Part shown: positions 1-10,481 of the stretch, piece by piece
Position numbering within the stretch: the first letter of the stretch is position 1
How the letters are laid out: each line of letters starts with the position of its first letter
NCBI GenBank assembly: GCA_027596195.1
Contig: JADGJG010000669.1
Span: 1-14,436, forward strand
Source: Podochytrium sp. JEL0797
Lineage: Eukaryota; Chytridiomycota; Chytridiomycetes; Chytridiales; Chytriomycetaceae
Length of the DNA stretch: 14,436 nt
Reading direction: 5' to 3'
Position numbers and translations under genes: made by a program
The notes under the pieces: generated by a model
What the model was told of the DNA's origin: nothing
Databases searched by the model: none
The model's input: only the letters and a program-made list of their open reading frames with translations

Positions 1-3000
1 CCCCCTTTCCCCCCCTCCACAATAGGACCCTCTGGAGTCGGCAAAACAGCCCTCCTATCCAAAATCGCCCACCGCATTTCCACCACCCACCCGGACTCCA
101 CCATCATCACGCGTCTCATCGGCCTGACGTCCTCCTCCTCCGACTCGCGATCGCTGCTTCGCTCCATCTGTTCCCAAATTGTCGAAACGTATGGTGTCTC
201 GGAGCTCAAGGACAAAGTCGAGTTTGAAGGAAGCGTGAGTTATGAAGTTGCCGAGGCGACGGGGGAAATGACGTTGGCGGAGAAATTGGGCAATTTGGAA
301 CATTGGCCGCCGGTTTCTTTTGAGGGGTTGAAGGCGGGGTTGGAGGTGGCGTTGAAGTTGGCGGATGAGAGTCGACCGTTGGTGTTGGTACGTATCCCAC
401 TGTTTCGAGCTATTTTCATAAAACCCATAATACTCACCGACGCGCGCGGGAAACAAACAGATCCTCGACGCACTCGACGAACTCTCCCTCCAAGACGACG
501 TCCGCACCCTCTCCTGGCTCCCCGCCCACATCCCGTCCCACGTCAAAATCATCCTCTCCACGGCCCCAACCTCCCGCAAAGACCCCACCTTCTCCCTCCT
601 CTCGTCCCTGTACCCTTCCCAGAACTCGTCTCTCTTCTCTCACCTCGAAGTGCCCTTCTTGACGGCTGAAGAGGTCACGCAGATGGTGGAACGTCTTGAA
701 ACGAGAGACTTGAGAGCGTTGAGACCTGCTCAGAAACACGAGCTTTTGACGAAATGTAACGCGCTTCGACTCCCGCTTTACATCCGCGCAAGCTGGACGC
801 TCCACGCGCGGAAATGGAGCAGCTCTACTCCTGGGGAGGTTGTCTCACGCGCGGTGCGGGCTGAAACTGTGCCAGGGCTTGTGGAAGACTTTTTTGACGC
901 GTTGGAGGAGAAGTTGGGGCGGTGTTTTGTGGGACGGGCGGTTGCGTATGTGACTGCGGCGAGGCAAGGGGTTGGGAGGAGGGAGTTGGAGGATTTGGTG
1001 AGTTGTGATGAGGTTGTGATGAATGAGGTTTTTGAGGTTTGTTTTTTTTTGTTTTTGTGCTGTTTCGGGGGGTGCTGATTTTATCTTTCTCGTGTGTAAG
1101 GAAAAGCAGGGGGGTGTGAGAAGAATTCCTACTGCGTATGTGGAGCGGCTTTTGGAGGAGCTTGGGGACTGTTTGGTGATGAAGGAGGTGTATGGCGTGA
1201 GAGCGATTTTCTGGTGAGTCCATTTTTCGGGAAGTCGGGCTTTGACGAGTCAAAAAGAAATTGACAAAGTTGTGTTCCCTGCAAAGGTCCCACCAACAAT
1301 TCGCGTTAGTCGCCGAAGACCGATACCTCGAGCAAGGCCAATCCCGCAAAATCCACAGCGCCTTCGCATCCTACTGGGAATCCAAATACTCGTCCGATCC
1401 CAAACAATACTACGACGCGTTCGGCGTGTCCAAAACGGAACGCCGGTACGTCCTTGACCAAAGTCTCTTGATTTCGGGCAAACCGAACGCCCGTCGCATC
1501 AGTGCGATTGTGTGGCATCAGCTCGCGATGGGGCCGTCGGGGTTCCGGTTGGCGAGTAAGACGTTGCAGGATATTAGTCATTTGGGGACGGCGGTGCATG
1601 CGGGGTTGTTGTGGGATGTGTTGGCGAGTTATCGGTTTGCGATGAGTTTGGAGACGGCGGAGGTGGTGATTGTGCAGCAGTTGAATGATTGTGAGTTTGT
1701 CTTTTTGCGGTATTGAGTTTTGCGCGGCTGACATTGTTTGACACCAAAAAACAACAGACTACCGATTCCTGCTCGAACACACCGAAGTCCTCCTCTTTGA
1801 CCCCAACCGCCTCGTCCCTGTCGCCGCAAACCTCTACGCAGGCTCCGCCGTCGCCGACGAAGCCCGCAAATGGATCCTCTCCCACTCCCCAGGCCTCAAC
1901 TGGATCGAATGGGTCAACCGCCCCACGGCACGTGGCGAACCCCTCGTGACCCTCCGTGGAACGGACGGCGGATCCGCCAGCGACGTTATGATGGTCACTG
2001 GCCGCGACACGTACGATGAACGACTCGTTCTCGCCGGGGTGCGCACGTTTGATAACCAACCGACTGTGTTTCTGTACGACGTGGAGCAGATTGAGGCGGC
2101 GAGTGTTGGAGGTGGCAAAGCCAAGTTGCTGGGGAAGTGTTATTTCCAGGATCCGAGGGGAGAAGTGATTGAACAAGGTGTGCCCCTTGCGGTGGCGTAT
2201 TCACGCAAGGGGGATCAAATCGCGGTTGGTGCGCGGTCGATTGTGTTTTTGGATGGATTCGATTTGAGCATCAAAAAGGTCGGTCGCGATCCGACACTTC
2301 CGGAGGGGGACTTGATTACCGCGGTGGCGTGGACGGCGAAAGACGGGTGTATCGTTTCCGCGTCGGATGGATCGCAACCGGGCCGGATTGGGCTCTGGGA
2401 CGCTGGGTCCCTTACGCTGTTGAAAGTCATCCCGGCGACCATGAACCCGCGTCAACCCGTCACGTGTTCGTTCAATATGCTTGGATTCTGGGACGAAGGA
2501 CGTGAACATTTCGCGCTCCTCGATATCGACGAGCTCGCGAGCGACCCGGAGGGAACCGGACACATTCAGTACATCCACAACAAACCGCATTCGAATCCAC
2601 CACCAGACTGTTGCGCGCGGTTCGCCATGTCTTTCCGTGGAGATTACGCGATCCTCGCGGAGGAAACGGGGAACGGGTATCTCCTGATTGACATGCATGC
2701 CAAACGGCCTGTGGCGCGGTTGGAAATGAAGGTGGATCGTGTGCGGTTCATTAGCATCTCACATGACGGGAAACGCGTTGCGATTGTACCCACGGATGAT
2801 AAAGTGATTCATATTCATGGAATCACGGTGGATAGTAAACCTGCAGTGGAGGAAGGGAATTTGTACACGTATCAGCACTTGGGAACTATCTTGGGCGTGG
2901 ATCCGGCGGTTTCGGATGGAAGCCCGATTTCGTGTGTGTTTTCGCGGTCGGGGAAGACGGTGTTGACGGATGGGGAGTATGGGTCTGTGAGGGTGTGGAG

Positions 3001-5741
3001 TGTGGAGGAGTTGGGGGATCATGCGGTGACCAAGTATGTGTCGACTTTGGCGGCGGCGTATCGCAATGTGGTTCCGATTCGGAATAGTGAGGGTGGGGAG
3101 TGTATTGGGTGGGCTGTGAATGAGGGGAGTGCGACTGTTTCGTTGAGTGATAAGAGGGCGGGGGTGGCGTTGCAGGCGAATCAGGTTGGGACGGAGAAGA
3201 GGTTGAGGCGGGTTGGGTTTTCGAGGAAGGACCTTGTGACGGGGTTGGCGGCGCATTTGACGAAGCCTGTGGTTGCGAGTGTGACCAATAATGGTAACTT
3301 GACGTTGTTGTATGCGGAGCAGGCGTTTCATGAGAAAGGGTGGACGGGGGCGTTGAAGAGTGCGTTTAGTAAGAAGGAAGGGGTTTATTCGGTGTCGTTT
3401 AATGTGATGCGTGATGGGGGGTATATTAGTCCTTCGTGTATTGCGTTCTTGAACTCGGAGTCTGCGACGGTGAATGGGATTGCGGAGGGATCTGTTTCGG
3501 AGATTTTGAGCTTTGCGGTTGGATATGAGGATGGGACTGTGTCGATTTGGGACTGGAATTCGTCAACTTCGCTGGCGGGGTTGGTTCCCACTGTTACGCT
3601 CAAGTTGGGTGTTGGACGCGTCACGTCGATTGTTGCGACCAACATTGCGAGCAGTCGTGCTGTTGCTTTGACAGTCGATGATGGGTGTGTGTTGCTGTGG
3701 GACGGTGTTTCGAGCAATGTCAACAGCGTGGAAGTATTGGTCCAGCCGAGTGAGGTTGGAAACAACACGTACATCAGCATGCGCGCTGGTCCCAAGTTGA
3801 AGAACCGCCGCTCAGTCACGAGCATCATGTCCATCACGGGATTGCTGGAGCGCAACTCGGACCACGCCGTTGCGGTAGTCTTCTCCAACACGCAAGGTCA
3901 GCTTCTTGCAACCGGAGAAACTGACGGCATGATTACGATTTGGAACACGGAAGCCAAAGTCAAGCGCAGTCTGTTGATTCACTCCAACGATATCCTCCCT
4001 GCCCCCGTGACTGCGATCGCTTGGGCCTCCGACGACGCTGCCATTGTTTCCCTGACGGAAGACAAGCGAGTTGCGATCCACAACACCGTCACTGGAAACA
4101 TTGTCTGGATCCACGAACTCTGGATGGTTTCCCCGCACATCAACTGCGCGAGCTTCGCCAACAGCGCGCGCGACCTTGTCGTCCTAGACCACGAGGGAGG
4201 TCTCACCTCGATCCATTTGCACGGAGACTGGCCCACGGCGGCTAACGCGGACGTGTTCTCACCCTCCACGAAATCCTCCAACGACTCGAACCATCCCGTG
4301 ATTCGACACAAGGCGGCCTACCCGGATGCACCGGAGCCCGAGTTTGCGGATTTTATGCAGTGGACGCCTGAGTTGACGCATCGGTTGGTGGAGGCGCGGT
4401 CTATCAAGAATTCACGGACCGCGTACCAATGGGAGTTTAGCACGGGATCGAGCACGCATGGGCATGTTGCTTTGGTGCGGTTGAATGAAGGGTTACCACG
4501 TGGTGCGTATGAGGTTGTATGTAACGTGGAAGTCGTGGAAGAGCCGACGGTTCCACTCAAGTTCCTCTGTTGGACGACGGGGGATAGTCATGTTGTGGAT
4601 CCTGAGCTTGACGTTGTTCATGGGTTCACGAGGTTGGTGCCGTTGGAAGAGCAGAAGCAGTTGATGGGGAAAGGGACGGTTTGTCTGCGGTTGGGATTCA
4701 TCAAGACGAATTGTAGGTTGGAGAATTGTTGTATTGATTTGACGAGGGTTCCAGGAGAGGGTGAGCCGATTGCGTTTGGGGATGTTCATGTAAGTGATTT
4801 GTTTTTTTTTGTGGTTGGTGTCTGCGTTCGACGTGTACTGATGGTGTGATGTTGTTTTTCAGTTCCTTCCGGTCGACCCAGTGTTGTACAGACCCGATTA
4901 TGAGCCTTCTGCCGACCTTGCCGATGCGTTTGACCATCTTTCTGTCGACTTTGACGAGTTTGAGCACGCACAAGGCCGCCGCAACAGCCACATTGGTTCC
5001 ACCCACTTGAACGAACACCTTGTCAACGCAGACTTCCCGGACCTCCTTCCAGTCAACCCCCGCGACTTGGACACCAAACACAAACTCGCCTCCTTCGACA
5101 GTCACGCCGGAAGCGGCAGCAGCAGCATGGGAGAAGTCATGTGGGAGTTTGGCCAAGACGACTCTGAACTCAGCGACTCGTTCCCCGCCGTGCAAACCAA
5201 CTTTGAAAACTTTGACAACAAGAAAAAGAACAAACCGAACCGCAAGAGCATGCGCATGTCGGTCATGGAATCGATTGCTGGCGTCAAGACGAACATGTCG
5301 GGAGTCGTTGGAGGCATCCTCACGTCAGCGGCTTCCGTGCTTCCCGTGGGATCGACACCGAGAGTCAAGGCGTCGCCGGAGGACATTGCGCGTGAGATGC
5401 AAGAGGCGAGGAACCGTGGACTCGAGCAAGCGAGAATGTTTGAAGAGGCGGAAGAGTTCCGGGCGGCACAGGCGGCCAAGCAGAGGGACTGGATGGCGCG
5501 GCAGATTGAGTTTTCTCAGGATTCGCAGCGCAGGGCCATGTTGATGCAGATGCAGCGTGAGGCGGCGTCGCAGTATCGTGGGGTGCGGTCGACGGGGAGT
5601 CCAGAGATTTTTGATGAGGAGGATGAGTTTGATTTGGAGGGTGTGGATGAGGATATCAAGATTGAGGCTCGGCGTTTGATGCGTGAAATGTTGGAGAGGG
5701 AGATGGAGCAGGATTTGGAGGAGGAGGAAGTCACTGAATGA
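1..5741 (+). CDS. NACHT-WD40 STAND NTPase (5' truncated, six visible exons)
   Basis: Exons: about 26-387, 461-1036, 1110-1213, 1287-1690, 1758-4789, 4863-5741 (stop TGA); about 1785 codons. The visible protein opens with a Walker A loop (GPSGVGKT, residues 1-8). A Walker B/NACHT motif, LILDALDEL, is built across the first intron (residues 121-129). Next comes a sensor-like segment (VKIILSTAP), then a winged-helix-like stretch ending VRRIP...VRAIFWSHQQF...DRYL, as in the NWD1/TEP1/NPHP3-type NACHT proteins. From about residue 545 to 1330 there are many degenerate WD40 blades (for example TVSIWDWN, MITIWNTE, VRVWSVEE), enough for about two propellers. A beta-rich module of unknown type follows (about 1335-1490), then a low-complexity linker and a charged coiled coil (about 1665-1785). 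Such proteins are usually ATP-driven oligomerising switches; the ligand is not known here. The N-terminal part (DUF4062-type in some relatives) lies outside the window. The family call is firm; the cellular role is not. Confidence 0.9.
388..460 (+). other. Intron of the NACHT-WD40 gene, interrupting Walker B
   Basis: The donor is GTACGT, the acceptor is AAACAAACAG, and a TACTCAC branch-like site lies near 431-437. Removal joins frame 1 to frame 2 in phase 0 and restores the Walker B strand (VLV-L / ILDALDEL). It is 73 nt long, as are three other introns of this gene (1037-1109, 1214-1286 and 4790-4862). The remaining one (1691-1757) is 67 nt. At 1037-1109 the acceptor could instead be at 1100, which is also in frame. 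Confidence 0.85.
4863..5741 (+). other. Last exon: acidic linker and coiled-coil tail of the NACHT-WD40 protein
   Basis: This exon encodes the 292 C-terminal residues. After an acidic, aromatic start (DLADAFDHLSVDFDEFE) there is a Ser/Gly/Asn-rich, presumably disordered stretch. A basic patch (KKKNKPNRKSMRM) follows, then a small Gly/Ala/Val segment near 5290-5350. From about 5377 to the stop the chain is almost all charged heptad-like helix rich in Glu, Arg, Met and Gln, ending in an acidic run. I recognise no named domain. A role in self-assembly or partner binding is inference from the coiled-coil character only. Confidence 0.7.
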
Positions 5742-5995
5742 GTCTTTTTTAATTTTTCGTTCAACTTTTGTTTCTGTGTTTGAATTTTAGAAGAAATTTT
5801 TTTGTTTTTCCGTGGTCGAGCCAAGCACTCAAATTTCAAAACCTTCGCAAAAGACAAAACCGCTAACATTCTTATTCCCTTCAACTCTTCCACACATTTC
5901 GAATACAGAATGACACTACAAAAAACAATAAATATTTCTGACACTACAAACGAAAAACGAACAATAATAAAATGATTAGAAAACAATTCCTCGCG
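5742..5995. other. Convergent intergenic spacer (3' ends of genes 1 and 2)
   Basis: This 254-bp AT-rich spacer lies between two stop codons that face each other. Two AATAAA polyadenylation-type hexamers on the plus strand (5927-5932 and 5966-5971) could serve the upstream gene. I see no AATAAA on the minus strand, so gene 2 probably uses a variant signal. A 12-bp direct repeat (TGACACTACAAA) occurs at 5911-5922 and 5939-5950. No open frame here looks real. Confidence 0.6.
5927..5932 (+). terminator. Putative polyadenylation hexamer AATAAA for the NACHT-WD40 gene
   Basis: This is an exact AATAAA about 185 nt after the stop codon, in AT-rich sequence. A second copy lies at 5966-5971, closer to the stop of the convergent gene. 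The assignment rests on the motif alone. Confidence 0.4.
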
Positions 5996-8900
5996 TTATT
6001 CCGTCCCCGGCGCCGGCGGCTCACCTTTCCTCCCCACACTCGCAAAAAGTTGCTTTTGGTACTCCAGAAAACCCGGTGAATAACCAACCGGCAACGAGCA
6101 GATGTTTTCATGCACCCCAATTCGCGACGGAGGCACCACCACTGCATCAGCAGCACGCGCAATAGGCATAGAAACCGTGCGTCCTACAATCGCTTGAGGT
6201 AACAACTGTCTCATCCTCACAGTCGGTGGCGTCTGAACCTTCAGTTGCAGCTTCTGCATCTCTTGCTGTTTCTGCCGCTCAAGTTGCTGCCTCTCAAGTT
6301 GCAATTGCAGTTGCTGCAGTTTCAGCTGCTCTTGCTCCCGCACCTTCAACAACTTCAACCGCTCCTGCTGCTGCATCGTCGCTTCCATATTCTCCACAAA
6401 CGGATTCGTGTCCGCAAACCTTGGAACCTCGACATCCTCCTGCACAATTTGAGTTCCCGCAACAGACGATCCCTCAACCTTTTTAGACCCCCGCATAGTC
6501 CCTCTGCCGCCCCGCTTACGCTTTTTCACCACCGAATCACCACTAACGTTGGGGTTCTCTACACCCTCTACACCCTCCTCCTTCTTCTTGTCCACCCCCG
6601 AACCGCCACTCTTCCCGAGACATAAACTCTTCTCCTGTACAACCCCCACCGCCGCCCCACGTTTCACATCTACTCCCCACAACAACGACCCTCCACCTCC
6701 ACCCCCTCTCCCACGACAAGTACTCCGACTCCGACTGCGTCTCCAATCCCTGTACCGCTCTCTCGGACTCACGGATGGGAGGGGACTCACGGACCGGCTT
6801 CGACTGTGGGATCTGGTGCGTTTCCGACGCGGTAGTGGACTCATGCTGAGGGACGTGTCGCGTCTACTGCTACGCAAGGGGAGTGGACTCCGGGACCGCA
6901 GGGGACTCACGGATCGACTTTCGCTGCGACGGCGAATGAGTCTACCCCGTTTCGTACGGGGACGACGTGGGGAGGGGGAACGGGTGAGACGTGGGGATCG
7001 GGATGTGCTTCTGCTTCGGGTGCGAGGGCCGGGACGTGTTGGTGGGGACTTGTCTAGTGGTTGCGGGCGGTTGGGTAAGTTTGGGGTTATGAGGCTTGGT
7101 AGGATGGGGGTTGGATTGGAGAGGGGGATGCTGCGGAGGAGGGAGGCGATTGCGGGGAGGTGGGTGCGTGGGACGGGGGGTTTGGGGTTGGGGTTGAGGT
7201 TGGATTGGGGTGTGGGGGTAGCGGTGGTGGTGGAGGTAGTGTTTGATTGGAAAGGGATTCCGCCAACGGTCTGTAATAAAGTTGAAGTCAGCAAAAAAAA
7301 CAACAGGTATTAATACAACAACTCAAATTTTTTTGAACTCACTATTCGACCGCTCTTTGCCACATTCACAACCTCCCCACTCACATTCTCCACCCGCAAT
7401 TGCGCATTCGCGACTAAAAAAAATGAATCGTTCAAAACACTTGAAATCGACCCCTCCTCCCAAAAAAAATACTCACCCTTCTTCCTCCTCTCCACCTCCA
7501 CCTCCGCCTCCCCCACCCTCCCCCGAATCACCCCCAAAACCCTCTCCCCCACCATCCGATCCGACCCATTCCCCCCCCCAACCACAAGGCCCTCCTCCCC
7601 ACACTCCTTCACACTCCTCCCGCGAGAATCCACCGCCAAAAAAACCTCCGGAACCTCAATAAACGAAACCACTATGTGCGTGTACCCTCTGCTGTTCTTG
7701 ACCTCTGTGAACCCTTTGGCAAGGAGGTGCAGCCACGTGTCCCCGTTGTGGGTTGGGGTGTGGGAACGGAGAATGGAGGGGTTCGTGGATACGTAAGGGA
7801 GGTACTTTACAATCAACTCGATATCGAAACGGGCGGCGGCCCAGCACAAGAATGGGGTTGTGAGGAGGCAGAGTTGTTCAGATGGGGTTGGACGACGCTT
7901 GCGTTTTGGTTTGGGACGTGTCGGGGGTGTGGGCGGGGTTGGGGGGAGGAAGCGGTCTGAGTCGAAGAAGTGGGTGGTTTGGGAGGCGGAGGTCCAGGTG
8001 TGGGCGTAGAGGTCGTAGGGGAGGGATTGGGGCCATGGGGCGTTGGAGACGAGGGGGTCCCAGTGTGTTTCGGAGAGGAGGGAGAGGAGGTTTTGGAGGA
8101 GGGTGGAGGAGGGGGAAGGGGGTGAGAGGAGGGTGGCGGAGGGGTGGAGGGAGGGAGGGGTCGGTTCGGGGTGGATTGAAATCATCCAGACGAGGAAGCT
8201 GAGGAGGATGGTTGGGGTGTAGAGGGGGTCGGGTGTGGTGGTGGAGGAGTCTGTGACGAGGATTTGGAGGATTCGTGTGGCTTCGGGGAGGAATCCACCA
8301 AGGAGTGCGAGATCCAAAGGTCCGAGGTGGGTAAACGTTTCAAAACACCCACTCCCCTTCATCCACTCAACCTCCACGCAAAATGGAACGCGCGCGAGAT
8401 GGGAAGCATCGAGTGCCTTCACGACTCGTCCAAACACGTCCTCATTCCCAAAACTCGCAACCACCGCACTCATTGAATGAATCCTCAACCCCCACGGTGC
8501 ACGCTCATTCAACCCTTTCCGCTTCCCCATCCATGCGGTTTCCAAGCGCGTTAAAAACTCGACACCACCATTCCCTTCATTCCTCGAAAAAACGCGCCCC
8601 AACTCCTCACCATCCCCAACCACCGACTGCACCAACCCCCAACTCCCCGTCCTCACCGTCTCCAACAACGCCCATGGACACTCCACACCGGTCGCGGGAT
8701 CCAATCTCGACATAGGAACATTCATTTCCTGCGTGAGGTACAACACCATCGGGCGGCTTCCACACCGGAGAGCAGTGAGAAGCAAACTCGGTGACTCCAT
8801 CAAAACCACCCCAACTCGCCTCGCACCCGTCTCCAACCTCACCAACGCGTCCAAAACAGCGTAAACCGTCTCCAGAAACTCCGTCTCACTCCCCACACTT

Positions 8901-10451
8901 GGCGTCGAAACCAACAACCGCAACAACCCCGTCGTTTCTGCCTCGATCCCAAACATCACAGCTTCATTCAACGAATCCATTCCCACTTTTACAACCGATT
9001 CGAATAACTCACACAAGTCCGAATTCTCCCAAACACTTTCGAGAGACACACAGAGTCCAATCACGATCCGCGCGAGAGTGTCCACGAGTTCTGGAGGACC
9101 TGTACGCAGGAGTGTGATTATTTCCCGACACGCAAGGACGTTGCTGAGTTCTCTTGCACACGACACAGTGGACAAAACGGCGTCCAAAATCCCCTGGTGA
9201 AGTCTCGCGTCCGGGAGGGAAAAATCGTACCACGGATCCATCAAGGACAATTGCAAATGCATCCCAACCCATTTCGAAACGTTTCCAAAATCCGCGTCAC
9301 GAGCGTCGAGCCTCTCCATCGTTTCGGTCACGAACGCGTTGAAGGCGCGGTGGTGTGTGCATGTGTACGGGGTGTTTGAGTGTTCGATTTTGAGGGTGAG
9401 GAGGGTGTGGTATTTTGAGAGGCAGTGGTGGAGGTGGTGGGGGGATGTGAAGGTTGGGGTGGTGGTGGTGGGCAGGGAGGTGGAGGTTGTTTTGGTGGAT
9501 GAGAGGAGGGCAATGTGGGATACGGATGCGTTTGGGGTCAGCAGTGTGCGAATTACGGTAGGTGATGTGGTGGGGAAGTGGAACGCGATTTGGTCGTCTG
9601 ATAGTGTCGGGGTGACAGTGTGCGAATCCGGGGTGAGAGAGATTTTATGGGAGAAAGAAAAGCGAAGGATTACTGCGGCCATGGAGGGATCCATGGTTGT
9701 TGAGCCTGGTTGGTTTCCAATGTTGACGAGTTTTCCAAAGCCGGGTTTGAGGGGGTTGAAGGACACGTCGATTAGTGGGATGTTGGAAACGACGAAGGGG
9801 CGCGCTTTTGGGGCGATGTATGGCTCTTCGATGGATGGTTCGATGACCGCTGGAGCTGGGTGAGTTGGTGTTGGGGTGGGGGTTGGTGTGTTTGTTTGGA
9901 CGGGCGGGTCGGTGGGCGTGGGGAAAATTTGGTGTTCGCGGGTGACCTGGCGGTGAAGTTTAGTGAGGAGAGTGATGATGTGAGTGTGAGGGAGGGATGT
10001 GTGTGATGATGTGGGTGTGCGTTGAGTGTGAGTGGTGTGGGCGAAGGGGAATCACAAAACCTCATCGATTAGCTGTTTGGTGAGAGGGCCATGTGCGGCA
10101 AACTTGTTGTGGAGCGAGTCGATCCAATCGATAGTGACGATGGGTATACCGAGATTGACGGCATCCTGGATACAGGGTTTAGTTTGACAGCACGACTTCA
10201 AGAAAGAGTCACCTTCACGGTCAGCGACTTGTTTGCTTTCTTTGCTGTCAGACACACGAGGTGTGTGACTCTGTCGCGTTGAGAGACTTTTCTTTTTTCG
10301 TGGACGTGGGCGCCAAACGCGCGTATTTTCGCGTACCATCCCTGGTGAAATTTCATTCCACTAGTTAATATATGGAGTCAACAAGAAGTACTAGGCAAGT
10401 ACTAGTTACCTCCTTGTCTTCCTTGTATATGCCCACAGTAGCCACGCGCAT
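5996..10451 (-). CDS. BRCT-ankyrin-like protein with C-terminal RS domain (complete)
   Basis: Exons on the minus strand: 10451-10410, 10341-10213, 10165-10061, 9946-7477, 7413-7343, 7270-5996 (stop TAA); about 1363 codons. Exons 1-3 rebuild one BRCT domain (residues 1-92): strand MRVATVG, the IRAFGAHV turn, VTHLV, then IPIVTIDWID with the invariant Trp. Exon 4 carries a linker, an unclassified helical region and ankyrin-like segments (around 475-620 and 770-860; for example HNGDTWLHLLAKG). Exon 6 adds Pro/Asn/Thr-rich sequence, an RS domain (1022-1124), a Gly run, basic patches such as KKRKRGG, and a Gln/Leu coiled coil (1233-1286). BRCT domains bind phosphopeptides or other BRCT partners, and RS domains bind RNA-processing factors, so a nuclear location is likely. 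The order BRCT-ankyrin recalls SLF1. Exon 6 has no usable early ATG, which supports joining it to exon 5. Its closest relative is the divergent neighbour at 10482. Confidence 0.85.
6230..6391 (-). other. Gln/Leu-rich coiled-coil segment
   Basis: About 54 residues of heptad-like helix (QEQLKLQQLQLQLERQQ and neighbours), encoded largely by CAG, TTG and CTG codons. It follows an acidic stretch containing NPF. It probably mediates self-association or partner binding. It is prone to repeat expansion, so its length may vary between strains. Confidence 0.75.
6716..7024 (-). other. RS (Arg-Ser) domain coding segment
   Basis: About 100 residues are dominated by RS, SR and SP dipeptides (RTRSRSTSRSPR, RSRSPLPLRSSRRD, SHSRSRSVSPLP, RRSRSRS), flanked by a Gly run. 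Near-repeats in the DNA, such as GGGGACTCACGGA at about 6780 and 6901 on the plus strand, suggest growth by short duplications. RS domains in SR proteins are phosphorylated by SRPK/CLK kinases; here that is inference from composition. There is no RRM domain anywhere in this gene. Confidence 0.85.
7271..7342 (-). other. Intron joining the ankyrin-like and RS parts of gene 2
   Basis: On the minus strand the donor is GTGAGT (7342-7337), a TGCTGAC branch-like site follows, and the acceptor is TTATTACAG (ending 7271). Splicing is phase 0: ATA ends one exon and ACC begins the next. The intron is 72 nt and contains an in-frame TAA (7312-7310). If it is retained, the protein stops before the RS tail. 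Confidence 0.8.
7414..7476 (-). other. In-frame 63-nt intron of gene 2
   Basis: The donor is GTGAGT (7476-7471) and the acceptor is a T-run followed by TAG (ending 7414). The intron is 63 nt, a multiple of three, and has no stop in frame. Retention would therefore insert 21 residues (starting GEYFFWEEG) without breaking the frame. The strong donor argues that it is normally removed, but this cannot be decided without transcripts. Confidence 0.65.
10342..10409 (-). other. First intron of gene 2, inside the BRCT domain
   Basis: The donor GTAACT follows AAGGAG; a TTAAC branch-like site and the acceptor TTTCACCAG complete the intron (68 nt, phase 0). Removing it joins the BRCT first strand (VATVG...KEDKE) to WYAKIRAFGAHV. 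It occupies the same place as 11225-11296 in the second BRCT domain of gene 3, where KNEEKE meets SDWIPKLLLIGATV. Confidence 0.8.
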
Positions 10452-10481
10452 TTTCCTTTTGTTGTACTGTAAATAAGGGAG
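10452..10481. promoter_or_regulatory. Minimal divergent promoter gap between paired BRCT-ankyrin genes
   Basis: Only 30 bp separate the minus-strand ATG (10451-10449) from the first plus-strand ATG (10482), or 60 bp if plus translation starts at the in-frame ATG at 10512. The sequence is A/T-rich with homopolymer runs. An inverted CCAAT box (ATTGG, 10495-10499) lies just beside it. An in-frame stop at 10470-10472 blocks any N-terminal extension of the plus gene on this exon. A TTATTTACAG sequence on the minus strand resembles an acceptor, so a 5' untranslated exon of gene 2 within gene 3 is possible. Confidence 0.5.

Noticed and set aside
1..25. The leading pyrimidine-rich bases as coding sequence
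   Set aside because: Read in frame they give a Pro/Phe/Ser string with no beta strand before the P-loop. C/T richness ending in AATAG fits an intron acceptor better, so the exon probably starts near 26.
5911..5950. The 12-bp direct repeat in the spacer as a mobile-element target duplication
   Set aside because: The 16 bp between the copies hold no element, and the sequence is A-rich, so slippage or chance is enough.
5996..7303. The RS-rich minus-strand open frame as a separate gene
   Set aside because: Its apparent start is a TTG inside intron sequence, and there is no ATG near its beginning. A canonical phase-0 intron (7342-7271) joins it to the upstream ankyrin-like exon.
6549..7313. A plus-strand open frame of about 250 codons opposite the RS region
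   Set aside because: It is an antisense shadow of the Arg/Ser codons (repetitive RLRLRL-type product) with no domain and no splice context.
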